This document shows positions 53,101 to 62,100 of a stretch of DNA of 64,000 bases, in pieces. The notes beneath the pieces were generated by a model, which saw only the letters and a program-made list of their open reading frames with translations, searched no databases and was not told where the DNA came from. The translations under genes were made by a program, and so were the position numbers. Origin of the DNA: Acanthaster planci (lineage: Eukaryota; Echinodermata; Asteroidea; Valvatida; Acanthasteridae); NCBI RefSeq assembly GCF_001949145.1, contig NW_019091431.1, positions 1,041,426 to 1,105,425 on the forward strand, in the 5' to 3' direction. The first letter of the stretch is position 1. Each line of letters opens with the position of its first letter.

Positions 53101-56100
53101 GGAAATGTGCGGAGATGCGTTGACAATAGACCTAGCCATACCTCTGGAAGCCTGTTTCAGACACAGCCTTAAATTATCCATGTCTGCAGAGGGATAAGTT
53201 GCCTTGTACAGAACTCAGGCAGCAATTAAAATGGAATCTCCCAAATGGAGTTTCTTTTCCTGTGATGGAACCTTCCTTGAATCAGGACGTCACAGATTCA
53301 TCGAAACCACGTACTTTTCAATTTCTTACTTTACACTTTGTCTGAACCAATTTCAGTTTCATCAGATGTAAGCACTTAACACATGTTGATAACGTCAAGG
53401 AAGACTTATTTTGGGGGGTATTTCCAGTTTCGTCTGGTACTACTTTCAGTGTCATCATTCAGGAAAACCAAATCTTGGTCAGTCTACCATCAACCACTCC
53501 GTGCTCACTGTGACCATCCATTAGTCAACAGTCCACTCATGTTCCATTGCTCTTCTACCTTTAAGTGAATTTACCCTTGCTCTACCTTATCCTGTGGTAC
53601 TTTAGCTCATATTTGTAGGACTGTCCCGTAGTCGCAGTAACCACTGCAGACTAGTGGGTATTCACTGAAGTGCAACTATCCACTAGCGAATAGTCTACTT
53701 TCATTGCTGACTATCCTCTGGTTGATATTCACTATCCTCCAGTGGATAGTCTATTGTTCATCCGAGGATAATCAATAAGTGACTATCCTGTAGACTATAG
53801 CCCACTGATGACCCACTTCCTGTCATCCTCTAGGTTGGCTCCATCACAGCTGTGAGCAACTTGGCGACAGTGCCTCCCGGGAGACCAAAGCCATCCAGTT
53901 CCTCATCAAATCCCTGGAGGTGGATCCCAACAGCGGTCAGTCTTGGTACTTCCTGGGCCGCTGCTACTCCAGCAGTGGTAAGGTCCACGATGCCTTCACG
54001 TCTTACCGGCATTCCATCGACAAGTCGGAAGCCAATGCTGACACCTGGTGCTCAATAGGGTAGGTGAAGACCATGAACACTACTTGGGTCTTACTCTGAA
54101 AGTCTGTGGATACGTAACTTAAAGCCTATCAGTTATTTTGTCATCAATTGTTTTATAAATACTCACAACTGCTCCTGGTGAGCCCAACTTCTGCTTGTCA
54201 TTGGATCTACAGGACAGCTTTGCAGATTGAGCATACCAATAAAACAATCAATCATAATGCACTTCCCTGGTATGAGGCTTCCCTATAGCTGTAAATGTTT
54301 ACTCTCTCAGAGCAGTTAGAGCTTCCCTCTTCCATCTCTGGTTTGGAGATACCCTTCTGTCTTCCTTGGAGGTCAAGTTCTTGCTTCCATTTTTTCCCAC
54401 CTATGACAGAGTGCTTTACCAGCAGCAGAACCAGCCCATGGATGCTCTCCAGGCCTACATCTGTGCTGTACAGCTGGATAAAACACACGTAGCAGCCTGG
54501 ACCGACCTTGGCATACTCTACGAAGCTTGTAGTCAACCGAGGTGAGTCGGTACTTACACCCCTACAGGTCAAAGTCCTATTGCACTTTCATTGCTTTTCT
54601 TCCACAATACAAATGTAACTCCTCTGGTACTGCATCTTTCACAGGCTCAAATTTCAAAACTGTGTTTAAATTTCTTTACACAGGGATGCACTTACCTGCT
54701 ACATGAATGCCTCAAAGTGTTCTAAGAACAGTGGGACGACGTCTCTCGGACCAAGGATCAAATTGTTACAAGCCCAGGTCAACGCACTGCCTCAGTTACA
54801 TATGCAAACAAAGTAAGTTTCTCATTCTGGACACTAAAAAGGAGTTCCCCATTAGTCCGTTTAATGCCGTGTTTCTATCTTAGCTATTCCAGCTACTCTC
54901 CTGAAAAGAAAACATTGCATCTTGAATGAACCAGAGGGGAATTACCACAAGTTTTATGTTTACAGAACTTAAAGATAAATCAGAGCATACCGATTTCCAG
55001 AAAAAAGGTAATGTTGGTAACTAAGGTAACGTTGCCTCGACGTGCAGAGTTTTGCGCGACTTTATGTCCACTTTCAAGGCTCTAAATGGCAGTTGTTATA
55101 CATGTGCATTAATGTAAATAGCATTTTTCACACAGCTGCTTGGCTCGTTATCTGCAGGCTTGTCAAATGGATGTTCCAATTCTGACTTCAGTGTCGGCAG
55201 CCACAGGATGGCACTGTCTTAACTCAGGGTAACACTTTGCATTTATCTCCACACAGAAGCAAAACACTGCCAAGTATTGAGGAGGCATGGAGTCTTCCTA
55301 TTCCTGCTGAGCTGACATCCAGACAGAGCAACATGACCACAATCCAACAGGTGAAACCCGTTTACCAGAAAAGAGATTTTGCTAAGCCCCTAACAGCCAG
55401 GCTTCCAATCTCGACGCCGTGCACTGTCAGTAGCATTGGATTGGTTTCAACCACTTATTGCTGAGCAAAAAAGGTTGACAAGTAAAGGTTTTAATGGTTT
55501 AAAATGGTTTCTTAGCAATGCTAACTTGGTCAGAGCCAGTAATTTCAGAGTTTTATTTCAAGTCCAGTGTGGAAGCTTAAAGTGTTCAAATTTGGTCCAA
55601 TTTTCTTCTGATTCTGTATTCATATCTTAGTCAGATTCTTCTTCAAATTTTTCCTTGGATGAATGAAGGTGTTATAAATGAATTTCTACCTCTTGGAGGG
55701 AAAGTATTCTAAGATTTCAACTAAATGACAATGTCTTATCTTTAGGGACATGTCAAATCTCTTTGTGAGTGAAGCCCTGTTTAATACCAGAGCTAGTTGC
55801 ATTTTGCATGTTTTCCTGTAATGTTCATCAGCCAACAAGTCTTGAAATAAAAAGCCCTCTTGTTTGTGTATTTGTGTCCATTTTTGCAGGCACGCATGAT
55901 ACCGCCCACGGTAGCTGTCACCAAAGCCATGCCTCCCCCACCATACCCCAACCAACTAACCAATCAACTCACCACCGTCCCCAATGCTGCACTCAACTGC
56001 CTGCCGACTCAGCCGCCGCCCGTCTCTGTGGGTGGGGCCCAGACCAACGCCTCCTCCAGCTCAACAACCACCCAACCCGGCAATGCACCCAAACGCCGAA

Positions 56101-59100
56101 AAAACTCGGCTGCGCAAAAGAAGAAGGTTAGTTGGACCATGAAGTGAATCACTGTAGATAGATAGAAAATGTAACATCCCCAGTTGTCTAAAGCAGATAG
56201 TTGCTTCCTAGATTAAACTAAACTTGATCTGCCCAAGTCTTTGCTAATATTACATCAAGATTGTTCCTTGCATGGTGTTCAACTTGAAAAACCACTGATC
56301 AACTTTATTTTTCTTTTCTAGTTAAAAAAACCATCTGTTTAGACACATACTTTGTCTTTTCTTCCTTGAAAGTGTTATTATAAAAATCAAGTAGGTAACA
56401 GTTTTGTGTTCTACAAAACAATTTATGGCAGACGTTTTAATTGTCATGAATTGTTTTCTAACCCAGTCTTCCACCTCAGTAGCTGAGCTTCTGAGTATAC
56501 AGCAGCAGCAGCAACAACAGCAACTGCTGCAGCAACAGCAACAACAGCAGCAGGCCCTACAGCAGCAACAACAGCAGCAAGCTCCCAGCGTTACCCCTGG
56601 CCAGCCCAAGCAGCCGGTTCAGTCCCGCGAGCAACAGCAGCCACAGTCCCCCTCGCCGCCGTCCTTCTACCTGACGCCGCAGCAGGTGGCGCTGTTGCAG
56701 CAGCTGCAGCAGAACCAGGCCAACCTGAGCCCCGAGCAGACGGTAGTTATGCAGCACCTGCAGCATAATCTGTGGCTCATGCAGCAACATCATCAGCAGG
56801 TGAGCAGCCTGGCACCAAAACAATCCTATCTGAAAACCCTTCTAGAATATCTCTTTATATCGATCATGATTCTTTGGCATCTGCCAACCTTATTGCAGTC
56901 CTTTGAAGCTGTTTGTGCAGGTCAGATTTTGTCCTCTCTTTTATAGATGTTAAAGAAGCATCAGCAGATGCAGCAACAGCAGGAGCAGCAACAGCAGCAA
57001 GCAGCTGGTGGGCATCTGCAACTCCCAACCAGCAGTGCAAGCAGCAGCCAGCAACAGTCAGCCCTGCCAAACCTCGGTGGCCTTCGTAACACATCCCAAC
57101 AGGGAGATTCAGGTTTGGGCAACACTCTGACATGGGCGGGCCAGGCCCAGCCCGTGGATGCCCTGCCCGCTTCGACCGGAACCACGAACTTAGACCTGCT
57201 GAGTCGGACATCCGGGAGGAATGCAGTGTCAGCAGTGGGATCGGGCGTAGTGGTGACTGCCAATGGAGGAGGTCAGGCAGTATGCACCGGAGGAGCCTTT
57301 GTTCCTGCAGGAAACACAGCCACTAGTGTCGGATTTGCAAATATTGGACTGGCCGTATCCAGCGCACAGACACCAGGGCTGAGTTTCCCAAGGCATCCTT
57401 CCCCAGCTGACGCACCAAAGACCCAGGAACTATTCAACAATCAGGCTGTCGCGGGCTCTCTGCAGAGCCGGTCAGGCACAGCCTCCCCATTGCATGGACC
57501 CAAGAGGATGGTCACACCCCCAGGGCCAGCCAGCAGTCCTGGACATGCCCAGACGCCCCTCCAGAAGTCCCTTGACTTCCCTGCGCCGAACGTGGTAGCT
57601 CCCCAAAATGTGGACATGAACCAGAAGCTCGCCGAGTTCAAATCTCGGACAGGGGGTGGGGCGGAACCCCAGAGCCTCATGTCCCCTCAGGAAATCGCAG
57701 ACTCTATGCTGGCCCAGCTGTCCCACACAGACGGCGCCGCCTCGAGCAAAAGTAGCGCGAACTTCATGGGAGGTACCTCCCCTAGTGTCGCTGGTGAGAA
57801 CCCCACAAGCGTTAGACACAGCAACGCGGGCAGTGCATTCTTCAGTACTATGCCATCGGGCATGGGGCCGGGAACATCACATGACTCAAATAACTCGAGA
57901 CACGAGGGCGGAGTTTTCAAGACCCCACCCCCAGTCACGTCCAGCATCAACTCCTCGGAGAGCATCTACTCACAGGCATTCCATCCCGGTGTTGATTGCA
58001 AGCCGAAGATTCCGGAGCACCGAACAGCCGGGCTTGGCTCGCCCCTGCACCCAGCAAGCTCCAGTCATGGCGCTCACGCCATACCCATGGAGGGATTGAA
58101 CAGTGTGACATCTGGGCTGAGTAATGCCATGACGAACTCTGCCTCTCCGGCCCAGTCAGTGGGAACTCCACCCAGTGTGTCCAGTCATTTATCACAGATA
58201 GACCATGGGTCAGGAGAGCATGGTATGAACACTGTGTCTGGTATGGGCTCTCCTATGGGGGGCTCTGTGGTACGTAAGGACAGCATTGCTGAAAGCTGTG
58301 TCCAGAACCATGTCAATGGTGTGGGAACAAGTCAATATGATCGGGTAGGCCTTCATATTTGAATAGCCCTCGTAATGTTAAGACACTTTTCCTGTATTTT
58401 TTTTCTTTCTTTAATATTGAAGTTTTCTCTAAACCTGTTTCTTTACCGAAGTGTTTCATTTTGTTCTAAGTGTTTCAGGTTTCTCAATTCTTTGTTTTCT
58501 CTTTTGTATCAGCTGTTGCCTTTTATCCAAGTTTTGAACTAAAACAGATTGTTTTTCACCTTTCTGTATATCACCTGTCATGTTTGTAACATTCTACTTC
58601 CCCTCATTCCCCTTCTCGTCAGACGTTATCCATCAATACCTCCATCTCGTTAGGCCGAGGTAGTCATGCCACCTCCCCCTGCCTGTCCCCCTCGGGTCTC
58701 TCCATATACTCTAGCTCGGCCAAGGTCCTGGAGGCCTGCCGCAAGCTGGGCAAGAACGGGCTACGGAACAATAACATCTTGCTGGAGAAGATGCCTCCAC
58801 CAGCACCCCCACCGGCCCCCTATCCGCCCTTGCCCAAAGATCAACTCAATCCTCCAACGCCAAGCGTCTATGTGAGTAGTTGGACATAACTGGGAATGCT
58901 TTGAGTAGAGTTATTTTCAGGTCATTTGGGATAGTAGCAACAATCTTTTCAGAAGCAAAAAAAATTTTTATTGAAGGAAACACCACATTTGACCCTTAAT
59001 CTAAGCACTACATAGGGAGTTCAGAATCCTCGGTTTTGCAAAGAGGATAGTGAAATGTTTATGAAAATATTAAAAGCTGTAGATTTTTAGATGTCTGATT

Positions 59101-62100
59101 TCTCCCAGATTCCATGTTGAATTATGGGTGTTGTTCTTAGAAGTGATGAATGGTTGATGAGAAGTGGTATTCTTGAGCTGGGATACTGAGTCTCTGCTCT
59201 GAAGTAACACTCACAAGTCACTCTCTACTTATCCAAGCAACTCACTGTGCTCAGCAAACAGATTTGCCTCCAACCAAACCAATGTACCTAGCTCAACCAA
59301 TTAATTATCCACTTGCCGCTAACAGGTTGAAACCAAGATGGATGCCTACTCACCAGCCCTGGCTGAGTACTGCATGTCACCCACCCAGCCCATCACGGTC
59401 ATCCGAGGTCTGGCTGCCGCACTCAAGCTGGACTTGGGACTATTCTCAACCAAAACGCTGGTGGAAACACACGGTGACCATCCAGTAGAAGTAAGAACAC
59501 AGGTGAGCAATTTAGAAAGACATTTCATTTGCTTTTTTCTAAGTAAAATTTATGTTAGTGTATAGAGGTATAGAGCTATCTTTGCAGGGCAGTTATTTTG
59601 TTCCAAAGGGAAACCTCCTTTGTGCATACCCTGTGTAACAAAAGCACTGGTCCGCAAGATGGCAGCCATGCAAACCCTCTTTTCTGTGGTTAAAATAAAA
59701 TAAAACTTGTGTTGAATATGAATTACTGACTATTCCATGTCCAGAACATCTGGCAGATTCTAAATTTTGATATCAAAGATTTTTCCTTCCTTACCCAGAG
59801 GCAACAACCTCCTGATGAGAACTGGGACCAGGCTGGTCTGAAGAAGGTATGGAAGTGTGAGAGCAGTCGTTCCTTCACCACCATCGCCAAGTATGCCCAG
59901 TACCAGGCCTCCTCATTCACAGAAAGCCTAAGGGTAAGTCCAGGCATGCCAGAAACATCGCTTGGTATTCGAGGTCTTAAAGAAGTCATGGCCAACTCTG
60001 TAAACCTCGATTGCATTTGTCAAACTCCTGAGGCATTTTGCTTGGGAGATTTCATACCCCATCAAGATCAACTACCCTGTAGGAACTCATTGGTTCATTC
60101 TCTGTACTTGAGTAAAAGTTAGTTATAACAAGGTCTCTTCCAGAGTTATTCTAGCTGGCCGAATCACTCAAAACCAGGTTCATATCAACAAGCACAGCAT
60201 ACTGGGTGTCAAAGGTGGGATTCTACAGTTTTAAGCTCTTGAACAGTCATGATTTACCCGTAGTTTAAAACAAAATTCCATAGTTGTCAATGTATTTGAT
60301 GATGCCGTCTCTATTTCCTGATAATTGCACTTGGTTTTTGTCCAGCAGGAAGAAAACGAGAAGAAATCAATGGCAGATGACCCCTTCTCAACCAAAAGGT
60401 AGGACCCTGATCGAGTTCAATACAGTAACAGGTGTAAACAGCAATTGGAATAACAAGGTTTGCAATAAGTCGTTTCAACCGGCGTTCATTTAAATTTCAT
60501 ATTTTATTTGCTTTGTGTTAAAGTATCAAATCGTGTAGATTTATGGACCCAGAAATTCTACCAGTTGAAGTGAATGAGAGTAATCCTTTTTTTAATTTTT
60601 GTTTATGGTTCTTTCTGTAGGAAAAAGAAGTCCAATGGAGGCGTGGCTCCAGCAGGGCGAGAGGGCGGACGGGAATTCAAGATGCTGAAGTTTGGAACAA
60701 ACGTTGATCTCTCCGATGAGAAAAAGTAAGGAATTTTACACGAGGTCAATGTGTTCAGTGCAATCAGTTTTCACAACTTATTCATAAACCGCCACCACCA
60801 CTCTTCCTCAATTTATACCCGTGGAATAAAAATTATAGTCAATTTGAGTGCCAACAAAACCTAATTGGTCAGTCATGGATGGCCTGGTTTGAATACAGTA
60901 CTTGTGATTAATCCACAGGTGGAAGAAACAGTTACACGAGTTGAACAAGTTGCCAGCATTTACTCGCATCGTGTCACCAGGCAACATGCTGAGTCATGTC
61001 GGTCACTCCATCCTTGGTATGAATACTGTACAGCTGTACATGAAAGTACCAGGGAGCAGAACACCGGGTAAGTTATCAACCAATCAGGCTGGAGAGAATT
61101 TCGGTGCACAAACTACGCTAGGCAGAGTTCACAGGTTTTCTACCTTATAATAGATTCAAGTCTAACCGAGGCATAGATTTCATGAAAGCACTTAGGCATG
61201 ATGTTCGTTTTTACCTATAGATAAATATAAAAGATCCAACATAGTTCATTTCAATTGCACATTGCAACTTCTGAGCACTGATCACTTTTGAAATCATTCG
61301 TTAATTTTTCTGGGTAATGATATCGCATGACATGATTTGCTGCTCTGACTGTCCAGACTTGTGTCCTGAGAATCCCTGAAGGATGTTTTTGCTGGCTTTC
61401 AAGATTTGATGCCGACACTGTAATTTTACTTGTTGTTGAACCCTAAATGCCAGCGTATGTTAAAAATGGAAATTGGATTATTCAGAACTGTTGGGAAACA
61501 TATTTCTGGAGTTTTCTGGAAGTGATGAATGGTTAATGAGTAGTGGTATTCTTGAGCTGAGACGCTGAGTCTCCAGCATGAAGCAACACTCACCGATCAC
61601 CTACTACTGATCCAGATGCTCAAATTGGGAATCCAGAGCCCGAAACATACAATTTTCTGTCATCGTTGAGTAGATTCCAACGACTTGTGAAAACCTCTTT
61701 GTCAATAGGTCACCAAGAGAATAACAACATGTGTTCCGTGAACGTCAACATTGGTCCAGGAGACTGTGAATGGTTTGCTGTATGTAACTCCTATTGGGGG
61801 ACCATTATGAGTCTGACAGAGAGGTAGGTACAGAGGATGTGCGCGGCTGCCATCTTGCAGGCCAGTGCGTTTGTTCCAAAGGGAATGCACAAAGGAGGTT
61901 TCCCTGCAGAATAAAAGACCTGCCCTGCAAGATGGCTACCGCGTAAAGCCTCTATTGCTCTGCATATCAGACCTCTGTTGATGGAAATAGGAAAAGTTCT
62001 GTTTCATGACTTTAACCCTTGTCTTTGCTGGGATATCTCTTTTGGAATATTTGTCACATCATGAATAACTCACGTATAGTCATGCATATTGATGACCTGT

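Noticed and set aside
56322-56609. Minus-strand cysteine-rich frame
   Set aside because: It is the reverse shadow of the CAG repeat in KDM6A exon 14.
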